A stretch of 64,000 bases of DNA from Acidobacteriota bacterium (lineage in GTDB: Bacteria > Pseudomonadota > Alphaproteobacteria > Acetobacterales > Acetobacteraceae). A program made the position numbers and the translations under genes. The stretch is from positions 1 through 64,000 of the forward strand of contig CAJCIS010000289.1 in assembly GCA_903970435.1 (NCBI GenBank), given 5' to 3'. This document shows, piece after piece, positions 36,429-44,392 of the stretch; the first letter of the stretch is position 1, and each line of letters starts with the position of its first letter. Under the pieces are notes generated by a model, which saw nothing but the letters and a program-made list of their open reading frames with translations, did no database searches and was not told the DNA's origin.

Positions 36429-37478
36429 ATGCCGGACCATCCTTATTATTCACAGGCTCTGCATGGTCCGTTCGAAACCTATGCGCTCGGCAATTTTTTG
36501 CTCGAAGACGGCAGCACGCTTCGCGACTGCATGCTGGCTTATGCCATTTTCGGTGAATTGTCGGCCGCCCGAGACAACGCCATTCTGGTGACCACCTGGT
36601 TCTCCGGCACCTCAAAAATTATGGAGCAAGCCTATATTGGCGCCGGGCGTGCTTTAGATCCCAGCAAATACTTCATTATCGTCGTCAATCAGATCGGCAA
36701 TGGACTTTCGACATCGCCGCACAACGTGCCGGCGCCGTTCGGAGGCCCCAATTTTCCGCATGTAGGCGTCCCGGACGACGTTATTGCCCAACGCCGTCTG
36801 CTGACGGAAAGGTTTGGCATAGACCGTTTGGCTCTGGTAACCGGCGCCTCGATGGGAGCCCAACAAACCTATGAATGGGCCGTGAGATTCCCGGACATGG
36901 TCGCGCGCGCGGCGCCCATCGCCGGCACGGCCCGCACCACCGCCCATTGCAAGCTATTCGCGCAAGCCTTGATGGATGCGCTGACATCCGATCCTGGATG
37001 GGCGGGTGGCTGGTATGAAACACAAGCTGCGATGCGCCAGGGGCTGCACATGCATGCGCGGTTGTGGGCCCTGATGGGCGCCAACCCGTCCATGTATTCG
37101 CAAGAATTATGGCGGGGTCTCGGCTTTTCCTCGGTCGAGGACTTCGTCCTTGGCCTGCTCGATGCGTCGTTCCTGCCTCTGGACGCGAATTCGTTGCTTG
37201 TTCAAGGCAGGAAGTGGCAGCATGCCGATGTCGCGCGGCCATACGGCGGCGACCTGGCCGCGGCACTCGGCCGTATCAAGGCAAGAACCTGCGTTATGCC
37301 CGTCAGCACCGACATGTTCTTCACCGTAGCAGATTGCGCGGCCGAACAGCGGCTCGTTCCTACAAGCCAACTATGTGTGCTGGAGACAGCATGGGGCCAT
37401 TTGGGCGTCATGGGCATGGACCGTGCCTACCTTGCCCAGGTTGACGCAGCCTTGATGGCTCTGCTCGCGGCCGATTAG
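36429..37478 (+). CDS. Alpha/beta hydrolase, MetX (homoserine acetyltransferase)-like
   Basis: A 349-residue alpha/beta-fold protein. The nucleophile elbow is TGASMGAQQTYEWAVRFPDMV (about 138). The upstream FIIVVNQIGNGLSTSPHN and the late VMPVSTDMFFTVADC and TAWGHLGVMG match the MetX-like group, where Asp and His complete the triad. Known relatives are homoserine O-acetyltransferases and esterases with this fold. Because it directly follows a Baeyer-Villiger-type monooxygenase, an esterase role on the lactone or ester product is more likely than methionine synthesis; this is inference. No signal peptide. Confidence 0.85.
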   Translation: MPDHPYYSQALHGPFETYALGNFLLEDGSTLRDCMLAYAIFGELSAARDNAILVTTWFSGTSKIMEQAYIGAGRALDPSKYFIIVVNQIGNGLSTSPHNVPAPFGGPNFPHVGVPDDVIAQRRLLTERFGIDRLALVTGASMGAQQTYEWAVRFPDMVARAAPIAGTARTTAHCKLFAQALMDALTSDPGWAGGWYETQAAMRQGLHMHARLWALMGANPSMYSQELWRGLGFSSVEDFVLGLLDASFLPLDANSLLVQGRKWQHADVARPYGGDLAAALGRIKARTCVMPVSTDMFFTVADCAAEQRLVPTSQLCVLETAWGHLGVMGMDRAYLAQVDAALMALLAAD

Positions 37479-37672
37479 CGCGACACATCGGCCGTGCAAT
37501 GGTATGCAGGCTGGCATTGCACCCTTTCCGATTGAAGCGATTACGCATCGGCACCCGCGCCGTCCGCGGCCCCGATAGGGCGACAGCTAGGACCCACAAC
37601 GTGCCTGGCACGCGGAACCAGACAATGATCAAGACGTTATAAGGGCGGGCGGCACAGGCTGGAGCGACAGGT

Positions 37673-38218
37673 TTGATAGGATACCGTAACCTGCCGAATT
37701 CGGTGCGTTCCCCTGGCGACCGCATCGATATTGCCACGCACGAGGGCTTTATGCGGCGCGCCATCCAGCTCGCGGAAGGCGGGGATCAGCGCCCGGGTTG
37801 CGGCGCCGTAGGGTGCGTTATCGTGATCGGCGAGCGGATCGTTGGTGAGGCGAGCAATGAAGCGGAATTGCGCCACGATCCTACCGCACATGCGGAGATA
37901 ATGGCGATACGCCGCGCTGCATCGAAGCTTGAAACGACCGAGCTGCGCGGCGCCACGCTCTACTCGACCTTGCAGCCGTGCGGCATGTGCTCGATGGCAT
38001 CGATCTGGGCGCGCATAGGATGTATTGTGTTTGGTGCCGGCCGGCATGAGGTGCACGCTTCCTATTTCGAGGGACGCCATCTGAACACCATCGACTTCAT
38101 CAATGATGCGTTTCGCGATGACCTTGAGGTGGTGCCCGGCATATTAGGTCAGCAATGTGCAACACTTTATTACGGGCCGCATGATAAGGTTCCACTTGCC
38201 GAGCAGACCAATGTCTAA
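37673..38218 (+). CDS. Nucleoside/cytosine-type deaminase
   Basis: A 181-residue zinc deaminase of the CDA fold. The catalytic motif is TAHAEIMAIRRA (about 71) and the zinc cysteines are in LQPCGMCSMASIWARI (about 101-105), followed by IGCIVFGA. The C-terminus (ASYFEGRHLNTIDFINDAF) is not that of tRNA adenosine deaminase, so the substrate is open: guanine, cytosine or a small amine heterocycle. A TTG at 37673 with GGAG upstream is my start; GTG at 37703 or ATG at 37751 are alternatives. It is the first gene of a tight five-gene run in which the next gene overlaps its stop. Confidence 0.82.
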   Translation: MIGYRNLPNSVRSPGDRIDIATHEGFMRRAIQLAEGGDQRPGCGAVGCVIVIGERIVGEASNEAELRHDPTAHAEIMAIRRAASKLETTELRGATLYSTLQPCGMCSMASIWARIGCIVFGAGRHEVHASYFEGRHLNTIDFINDAFRDDLEVVPGILGQQCATLYYGPHDKVPLAEQTNV

Positions 38219-39365
38219 CAGAACGCCGATGCAAGCCTCTCGCATGGCGTCGCAGATGCCGCGGGGTCCCGCTGCGCAGCCGCGGGTCGTCGTTGCGATA
38301 CCTGTGCGTAATGAAGAAGCGTATATCGTACCCTGCCTGCGCGCGTTGGACGCCCAGGCGGGTGCCGCACCAGACCGCATTGTGCTGCTGCTCAATTGTT
38401 GCACAGACCGCACGGCATCCAATGTGAGGAGATTGGCGCCTGAGCTTTCGACGGCAGTCGATATCATTGAGCGCAATTTGCGTGGCAGCCAGGCAACGGC
38501 CGGTTTCGCGCGTAGTTTGGCCATGCGTTACGCCGCCGATCCTCTTGCCGATCATGATGTTCTCATGACAACCGACGCGGACGCAATCGTGGCGCCCAAT
38601 TGGATCGCCGCTAACCTGGCTGCCTTGAACAACGGCGCCGATGCGGTGTGCGGCCGCGCGATGCTGAACCCGCGCGATGCGCATCTCATTCCGGCTCATT
38701 TGCATGAGGACGATGCAAGGGAACGCCGCCTTGCGAGCCTGCTCGACGAAATTGCGTCGGTGCTCGATCCCGACCCCTTCGACCCCTGGCCAAGGCATTG
38801 CGAGGATTCCGGTGCCAGCATTTCGGTGAGCGTGCTTGCCTGGCGGCGCGCGGGGGGAATACCCTGCGTGCCATGCGGCGAGGACCGCGCTTTCATTACG
38901 AAATTGCGAAATATCGATTTGCGTGTCCGCCACGAACCGGATGCTTTCGTTACCGTATCAGGTCGTACGCAAGGGCGCGCAAGTGGCGGCATGGCCGACA
39001 CGATCCGTCGCCGCCTGATACAACAAGACGAGTTCACCGACGCGTCGCTGGAGCCCGCCACGGACCGCTACCGACGCCTTTTGTTACGAAATGCAGCGCG
39101 CAGGCTGTGGGTCGACCGGCGTGCCAGTATTGACGCGCTCATGGAAGCATTTGAGCTGCCGCCGAGAGCGTTTCGCGCAGCGCTCGGTGCGCCGTTTTTT
39201 GGCCAGGCCTGGGCGATGCTGGAACGCGCCAGCCCAGTGCTCGGCGCACGCCGCGTGCGGTTCATTGAACTTGAACACGAAATAGAAGCTGCTGTGCGGC
39301 TTCGTGCGCAGGCCTTTGGCTTGTTGGAGCGCCAGTCTGGCGACCATGAATTGGTAACGGCCTGA
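38211..39365 (+). CDS. Family 2 glycosyltransferase
   Basis: A 384-residue GT-A glycosyltransferase. The fold opens with VVVAIPVRNEEAYIVPCLRAL. The metal/nucleotide-sugar D-x-D-type site is MTTDADAIVAPNWIAANLAA (near 125). The acceptor region SGASISVSVLAWRRAGGIPCVPCGEDRAF carries the ED motif of GT2 enzymes. No transmembrane helices, so it is cytosolic and not a NodC-type synthase. The ATG at 38211 overlaps the deaminase stop. The next gene starts 1 bp after its stop, and the operon continues with acyl-CoA-dehydrogenase-like, PIG-L and NodS-like genes, suggesting stepwise building of a modified amino-sugar compound. Confidence 0.87.
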   Translation: MSNRTPMQASRMASQMPRGPAAQPRVVVAIPVRNEEAYIVPCLRALDAQAGAAPDRIVLLLNCCTDRTASNVRRLAPELSTAVDIIERNLRGSQATAGFARSLAMRYAADPLADHDVLMTTDADAIVAPNWIAANLAALNNGADAVCGRAMLNPRDAHLIPAHLHEDDARERRLASLLDEIASVLDPDPFDPWPRHCEDSGASISVSVLAWRRAGGIPCVPCGEDRAFITKLRNIDLRVRHEPDAFVTVSGRTQGRASGGMADTIRRRLIQQDEFTDASLEPATDRYRRLLLRNAARRLWVDRRASIDALMEAFELPPRAFRAALGAPFFGQAWAMLERASPVLGARRVRFIELEHEIEAAVRLRAQAFGLLERQSGDHELVTA

Positions 39366-39366
39366 C

Positions 39367-40503
39367 GTGCGCATGGATGCGGCCGACACCGTCGAGGAAG
39401 CCGTCGCTGCCCTGCTCACCCGCATGGCGCCATTATTGGCCGCCAGCCGCGACCACGCGCAGAAATTGGACGCGGAGGGGGTATTCGCAAGCGACGATCT
39501 GGCCGCGCTGACCCGGGCCGGCATACTTGCCGCGGCCGTGCCAACACTGATGGGTGGTCTCGGGATCGGAACAGAACCGGCGCGGGCAGTTGCCACCGCC
39601 GAACTTCTCCATTCTGTCGGCAGCGGCAGCATCGCGCTCGGCAGGATTATCGAGGGGCACATCAATGCAGTCCGGCTCGTCATACGAAACGGCAACGAGG
39701 CGCAGCGCGTGGCCACCGCCGAGGACGCAAGAGCAGGCCATCTGCATGCTTTGTGGGTAACCGACGGACCGGAGGCACTTCGCTACATCCACATTGCGAA
39801 TGGCATCGAATTGAGCGGCGAGAAATTGTTTTGCTCCGCAGCAGGACATGCAACCCGCGCGGTCGTGACAGCAATGGGCCCGGACGGTGAGCGCCGCCTG
39901 TTGTTGCTTACCATGCGGCAAGGGGAGGAAATACATCACTTGCCGGCCGGCCTTCAGGGCGTTCGCAGCGCTGGCACTGGCCGTGTCGTATTCAATGGAG
40001 TACGTCATGGAAGCGCAACGATATTTGGCGCGCCCGGGGCCTACCTTCGCGAACCTGAGTTCTCCGCGGGCGCATGGCGCGCCTCGGCAGTCACGGCCGG
40101 CGCATTGTCCGCGCTGGTGGATGCGGCGCGGGCAGAACTCGTTTCGCGCAACCGCGCCGCCAATCCGGAGCAGCGCCAGAGACTTGGGCGGATGTATATC
40201 AACGCCGAAACCGCGCGTCTGTGGACACTGGGCGCCTGTTCATTCGGCGAAGATGCCGACGCCAAAGCCGAACGAGCGACCGCTATGGTGAATCTGGCAC
40301 GTATTGCCATCGAAGCCGCATGCATGGATACTATTCAGTTGGTGCAACGATCGCTTGGGTTGTCGGCTTTTGTGCAAGCCAACCCGGTGGAACGAATGTG
40401 CCGCGACTTGGCAACCTATTTGCGCCAACCCGCCCCGGATGAGGCGCTTAGCGAAGCCGCCGCCTATTTCACCGATCATCCCCTCATTGCTGGTTGGGAT
40501 TAA
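39367..40503 (+). CDS. Acyl-CoA dehydrogenase-like flavoprotein
   Basis: A 378-residue protein with the acyl-CoA dehydrogenase architecture. An N-terminal helical domain (LDAEGVFASDDLAALTRAGI, VPTLMGGLGIG) is followed by a central beta-domain with IELSGEKLFCSAAGHATRAVV and GRVVFNGVRHGSATIFG. The C-terminal four-helix bundle includes DTIQLVQRSLGLSAF and the late CRDLATYLRQPAPDEALSEAA. The usual catalytic Glu region is not obvious, so it may be a dehydrogenase-like monooxygenase (DszC type) or an inactive relative. The start is GTG at 39367 or ATG at 39373. Its stop overlaps the PIG-L start (TAATG). Confidence 0.8.
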   Translation: MRMDAADTVEEAVAALLTRMAPLLAASRDHAQKLDAEGVFASDDLAALTRAGILAAAVPTLMGGLGIGTEPARAVATAELLHSVGSGSIALGRIIEGHINAVRLVIRNGNEAQRVATAEDARAGHLHALWVTDGPEALRYIHIANGIELSGEKLFCSAAGHATRAVVTAMGPDGERRLLLLTMRQGEEIHHLPAGLQGVRSAGTGRVVFNGVRHGSATIFGAPGAYLREPEFSAGAWRASAVTAGALSALVDAARAELVSRNRAANPEQRQRLGRMYINAETARLWTLGACSFGEDADAKAERATAMVNLARIAIEAACMDTIQLVQRSLGLSAFVQANPVERMCRDLATYLRQPAPDEALSEAAAYFTDHPLIAGWD

Positions 40504-41231
40504 TGCGCGCCGGCGACATTCAAGTGGCCTGGGCAGAGCTGCCGATGGGGAACATTGAGGCCATTTTCGGGACTGGCAGAACCCTTGTATTGGCGCCGCA
40601 CCCTGATGACGAAAGCCTTGGCTGCGGCGGAATGATTGCGGAACTTTGCCGCCAGGGCAGGCCGCCGCGCGTGATTGTACTTACCGATGGAACTGGTTCA
40701 CATAGCGGATCGGTCGCCACCAATGCGCCGGCACTGCGCCGCATTCGTGAGCGTGAGGCAATTGAAGCGCTGAGCCATCTGGGGCTCAGGCCGCCCGAGG
40801 CGCCAGTGTTCATGCGTCTGCGAGACACCGCTGCACCGCACCGCGGATCGATGTTCGAGGTTGCGGTAGCGCGCCTGTGCGCGCTCGCGGCCGATTGTGA
40901 TACGATATGTGCGACCTGGAGCCACGACCCGCATTGTGATCACACCGCCGCTCACCTCATGGCGTTGGCCGTCGCGGCACAGACGGGATGCCGACATGTT
41001 GCTTATCCGGTATGGGGATGGACCTTGCCCGCGGATGCGCAATTACCCGATCGGCAGGTTGGCGGGTGGCGCCTGGATATTTCGGCCGTATTGGATAACA
41101 AACAATCGGCGATCGCTGCACATCGCTCGCAGCATGGCGGTTTGATCGGCGACGATCCGAACGGTTTTGTTCTGCCGGCTGCGCTGCTGGCTATAGCTGC
41201 GCGGCCGTATGAGGTGTTTCTTCGACCATGA
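40503..41231 (+). CDS. PIG-L/LmbE family N-deacetylase
   Basis: A 242-residue zinc deacetylase of the PIG-L family, which removes acetyl from N-acetylglucosamine-type groups (as in mycothiol, bacillithiol and GPI synthesis). The zinc motif is LVLAPHPDDESLGCGG (about 29-44). The second metal-ligand motif is SHDPHCDHTAAH (about 139). GVIVLTDGTGS-like residues (VIVLTDGTGSHSGS) contact the sugar. The ATG at 40503 overlaps the preceding stop, and its own stop overlaps the next start (ATGA), so translation is coupled throughout. In context it should deacetylate the product of the GT2 enzyme; this is inference. Confidence 0.9.
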   Translation: MRAGDIQVAWAELPMGNIEAIFGTGRTLVLAPHPDDESLGCGGMIAELCRQGRPPRVIVLTDGTGSHSGSVATNAPALRRIREREAIEALSHLGLRPPEAPVFMRLRDTAAPHRGSMFEVAVARLCALAADCDTICATWSHDPHCDHTAAHLMALAVAAQTGCRHVAYPVWGWTLPADAQLPDRQVGGWRLDISAVLDNKQSAIAAHRSQHGGLIGDDPNGFVLPAALLAIAARPYEVFLRP

Positions 41232-41806
41232 CGCAAGCGCCGCTGTCCCGCGGACGATCGCATTTTGAGCGCATCTATGCAAGCGCCGAAGATCCGTGGA
41301 ATTTCCGGTCCAGCAAGTACGAGCGCGAGAAATATGACGCCACCATCGCCGCGTTGCCAAGGCCTAAGTTTCAGGCGGGCCTGGAGGTTGGTTGCTCGAT
41401 AGGCGAATTGACGCGACTTCTGGCGGAACGTTGCGAGTCATTGCTGGGTGTTGACACAGTCGCCGCGCCCTTGAAAATTGCCGGGGCGCGATGTGCCGGG
41501 CTGCCGCACGTGCGATTCGCGCAAATGCATGTTCCTGCCACGTGGCCAGAGGGTCTATTCGATCTGGTTGTACTTTCGGAGGTGCTTTACTTCCTTACAC
41601 CAAACGATATTTCCGCGCTTGCAGCACGCGTGAACGCTAGCCTTCGTAACGAAGCGGTGGTCGTTTTGGTGAATTGGCTTGGGCGTACGGACGATCCGTG
41701 CTCGGGAGACGAGGCGGCGGAGAGGTTCATCGCATCCCTGCCGAAGCTGCGAACCGGATTGCAGCGAAGGCAGAGCCGCTACCGGATTGATGTGTTGATC
41801 CGCTAG
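41228..41806 (+). CDS. NodS-like SAM-dependent methyltransferase
   Basis: A 192-residue class I methyltransferase of the NodS type (PF05401-like). The N-terminus HFERIYASAEDPWNFRSSKYE is characteristic. The SAM motif is LEVGCSIGELTRLLA (about 50), followed by LLGVDTVAAPL and FDLVVLSEVLYFL. NodS N-methylates a freed amino group of chitooligosaccharides after deacetylation. Here the gene follows a PIG-L deacetylase with a 4-bp overlap, which fits N-methylation of the deacetylated sugar amine. No nodABC genes are present, so the natural product is not a Nod factor on current evidence. Last gene of the operon. Confidence 0.88.
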   Translation: MTQAPLSRGRSHFERIYASAEDPWNFRSSKYEREKYDATIAALPRPKFQAGLEVGCSIGELTRLLAERCESLLGVDTVAAPLKIAGARCAGLPHVRFAQMHVPATWPEGLFDLVVLSEVLYFLTPNDISALAARVNASLRNEAVVVLVNWLGRTDDPCSGDEAAERFIASLPKLRTGLQRRQSRYRIDVLIR

Positions 41807-41910
41807 GCGCACTGGGGCCGCAATTCCCAGACCTTCTGCTATCGCCTTGCCGATCGGGTGGCAGGGTGATTTGCAACAAAGCCTTTTGCTTGCCGGCTTT
41901 CTGTGGCATT

Positions 41911-41947
41911 ACAGTTCTTTTTTGAAAGCAGAACCAAAGAACTTTCT
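41911..41947 (+). repeat. AT palindromic repeat, degenerate forward arm
   Basis: CAGTTCTTTTTTGAAAGCAGAACCAAAGAAC resembles an arm with a disrupted stem. It is the only copy within the repeat-poor block 34.9-53.5 kb and lies just beyond the stop of the TetR-type gene. Confidence 0.75.
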
Positions 41948-41949
41948 CT

Positions 41950-43029
41950 TTAGGTGACCTTCAGGTTGAAATTGTTTTCGAAGGCGGCGAAGCGGGTTTC
42001 GATATCTTCAACGCAAAGGACCGATTCCTGTGAGACTCGCTTGCTGGGCATGATGAATATTCTGCGCCTTTCCGGCGCAGCCGCTGGCAGCAGCACAACC
42101 GCCACCCAGTCGCTCTGCGCGGGATCGCAATTAAACACCATTGCCTTGCCGAACGCGGCAAGCAATCCTCTTACCGAAATTCGTTGGGGAGCGCCGTTGG
42201 GCTGCTGCGCCAAAACATTGTAGCCCGGCCAAGACTCCGTTGTCTTCATGGCAGGCACGCCCGCAAAGGTCAGTTCGCCTGCTACCAGCATGGCGCACGC
42301 GTTATCCATGCGCATGCATTCATCATGAGGCATTGTCGCAATTGGGCCGCTTCCGGAAAACTGCGGTGGCGCCGCCGTCGAACCGAACTGCACCGGAAAC
42401 ACCGAACGCAAATACGCAACACAGCGCAGGCGGGCGCCCGGCCGATCCAACTCTGCCTCATCGTGGAAAGCTATCTCCTGCCAGATCATCTCCAGCGCGC
42501 CAATCAGCCCCAATGCAACGCCATCCGCGTCGAGATGGAGAGCCTGATTTTGCAGGATCAGCCTTTGCACCAGGTCAAGCACCAGATCGGCGAACGCCTC
42601 GTCGCGCTTGCCGCAAATGGAATAATATTCAGAACGCGCGCTCGCCTCACCCCAAAACGCATACCACACCGAAACCTTCCGCGGGCTGGCAATGTCGGGA
42701 TCTAGATACAAATCGATCAACCGCAGCAGCGCCACTTCCGGACGGTCGCGCAACGCCTGAAGCGGCGCCAACACCCGTTCCTCAAACTCATCGGCCAGGA
42801 ATTCCAGCGCGGCTACCAGCAACGCTGCCTTCGTTTCAAAATAAAAGTTTACGATGCCGGGAGACATATCGGCAATCGCCACGACCTTGTCAATCGTTGT
42901 GCGCGAGGGGCCATGCTGATACAGCGCAGAAATGCACGCATCGACCAATTTCTGCCGCTGCCGCACACGCGACAATTTCTCTCCCGCCTTTGCGAGCGAG
43001 TTCGTGTCGGGTTTTTCAAAAGGCATCAT
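41950..43029 (-). CDS. TetR/AcrR regulator (BetI-like) with long C-terminal extension
   Basis: A 359-residue regulator. The N-terminal helix-turn-helix is TTIDKVVAIADMSPGIVNFYFETKAALL (about 43-70). The ligand-binding part to about residue 210 follows the BetI pattern (WYAFWGEASARSEYYSICGKRDEAF), which in relatives senses choline or related amines. About 140 further residues (GPIATMPHDECMRMDNACAM to the end) are not part of a normal 190-215-residue TetR protein and resemble nothing I can name. It probably represses the adjoining transporter and catabolic genes. The ATG at 43029 or the adjacent one at 43026 is the likely start. Confidence 0.85.
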   Translation of the reverse strand: MMPFEKPDTNSLAKAGEKLSRVRQRQKLVDACISALYQHGPSRTTIDKVVAIADMSPGIVNFYFETKAALLVAALEFLADEFEERVLAPLQALRDRPEVALLRLIDLYLDPDIASPRKVSVWYAFWGEASARSEYYSICGKRDEAFADLVLDLVQRLILQNQALHLDADGVALGLIGALEMIWQEIAFHDEAELDRPGARLRCVAYLRSVFPVQFGSTAAPPQFSGSGPIATMPHDECMRMDNACAMLVAGELTFAGVPAMKTTESWPGYNVLAQQPNGAPQRISVRGLLAAFGKAMVFNCDPAQSDWVAVVLLPAAAPERRRIFIMPSKRVSQESVLCVEDIETRFAAFENNFNLKVT

Positions 43030-43125
43030 GCAGCCGCGCAAGCCTCAGGGGAGCCTGTTATCATGGCGCCAAGCGCTGTAACGGACAAGACGTGCACACG
43101 CGGTGCTGGTATCCCGAAATGCCTG

Positions 43126-44220
43126 CTATTCCCCTGTCTTGATGCGGGTCCAGGCCCGCGTGCGCAACCGTTCCACCGCCGGGCTCACCTCGTCGGATTC
43201 GTACAGGCGGCCCATCATCGCTTGCGTCGGGTAGATTGCCGGATTGTGCAAAATGGCCGGCAGAACGAACGGATCGGCTGCAGTATTATTGTTGCCGTAA
43301 TGGATTTCGTTGGTAGTGGCCGCAATCACTTTCGGGTCAAGCATGTAATTGAGGAATTTATACGCCGCCTCCTTGTGCGGTGCGCCATTTGGAACCAGCC
43401 ACGCATCATACCAGATATTGGCGCCTTCCCTGGGTACCGTGAAAGCCAGATCGATGTTCACACCCGCCGCCTTTGCCCGCGCCTCCGCCGTCTCGAAATC
43501 GCCAGACCAAGACATGGCAATACACAGATCCTTGTTCGGCAGCGCGTTCATGAAGCCCTCGGAATCGAAGGTCCGTACATAAGGCCGCACCGCGAGCAGC
43601 AATGCCTCGGCCGACTTGAAATCCTCCGGCTTCTGCGTATTTGGATCGAGATGCAGATAATTCAGCGCCAATTGCAGCACATCCTCCGCGTTGTCCATGA
43701 AGCTCACGCCGCAATCTGCGAACTTCGATATGATTTCAGGTTTGAACACCATATCCAGGCTGTCGACCGGTGCATTCGGCATGCGCGTCTTGATCATATC
43801 GATATTATACGCAAACCCGTTGACCCCGTGCAGGTAAGGTACCGCATGCGCATTGCCGGGGTCGAACCGCGCCATTACCGCAAGGATAGCCGGATCCAAA
43901 TTCTTCCAATTCGGCAGCTTGCTCCGGTCCAACGTTTCATACACGCCCGCCTTGATCTGGCGCGCAAAAAAATCGGTCGACGTCGTAACCACATCGTAGC
44001 CCGACTCGCCGGCCATCACTTTCGCTTCGAGCCCCGCGTCGGAATCGTACGTATCATAAACAACATTGATTCCGGTCAGCTTCTGGAAATCTGCGACCGT
44101 GTTCTTGCCAATATAGTCCGCCCAGTTATAGACATTCAGTTGCGAGTCCTCTGCCACGGCCGGCGCCGCCAAAGCCGCCAGCATCGCGCAACCAAAAGCC
44201 GCCCACACTGTTTTCCGCAT
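43126..44220 (-). CDS. Polyamine-type ABC transporter substrate-binding protein (PotF-like)
   Basis: A 364-residue periplasmic binding protein of the spermidine/putrescine family. Signal peptide MRKTVWAAFGCAMLAALAAP, then the family start QLNVYNWADYIGKNTVADFQ. YDTYDSDAGLEAKVMAGESGYDVV, VPYLHGVNGFAYN and ANIWYDAWLVPNGAPHKEAAYKFLNYML are all PotF/PotD signatures. It delivers a cationic amine to the PotG/H/I-like parts encoded at 45906 and 51784-53525. It runs leftwards toward the regulator gene and is divergent from the aldehyde dehydrogenase gene. Confidence 0.93.
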   Translation of the reverse strand: MRKTVWAAFGCAMLAALAAPAVAEDSQLNVYNWADYIGKNTVADFQKLTGINVVYDTYDSDAGLEAKVMAGESGYDVVTTSTDFFARQIKAGVYETLDRSKLPNWKNLDPAILAVMARFDPGNAHAVPYLHGVNGFAYNIDMIKTRMPNAPVDSLDMVFKPEIISKFADCGVSFMDNAEDVLQLALNYLHLDPNTQKPEDFKSAEALLLAVRPYVRTFDSEGFMNALPNKDLCIAMSWSGDFETAEARAKAAGVNIDLAFTVPREGANIWYDAWLVPNGAPHKEAAYKFLNYMLDPKVIAATTNEIHYGNNNTAADPFVLPAILHNPAIYPTQAMMGRLYESDEVSPAVERLRTRAWTRIKTGE

Positions 44221-44290
44221 CGTTGAACCTCGCCGCCCGCGCTCATTGGCGGGACCCTAGCGACAAATGCTATGGGACGAAGCCGTTTCC

Positions 44291-44307
44291 CGCAATGCCG
44301 CATTGCG
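44291..44307. promoter_or_regulatory. 17-bp palindrome in a divergent promoter region
   Basis: CGCAATGC-C-GCATTGCG is a perfect 8-bp inverted repeat around one base. It lies 71 bp upstream of the binding-protein start and 86 bp upstream of the chosen aldehyde dehydrogenase start. Size and position suit a TetR-family operator, and a TetR-type gene is one gene away. Confidence 0.5.
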
Positions 44308-44392
44308 TCATGCCTACGCCGCAATTTGTCATGCCGACTGCCAGTGCTTCTCTGTAATGATCTACTTCGCCACTCCCATCCGGACGACCAAA

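Noticed and set aside
38211-41806. Nodulation (nod) gene cluster
   Set aside because: Only a NodS-like methyltransferase is present; NodA, NodB and a membrane NodC are missing, and the GT2 is soluble.
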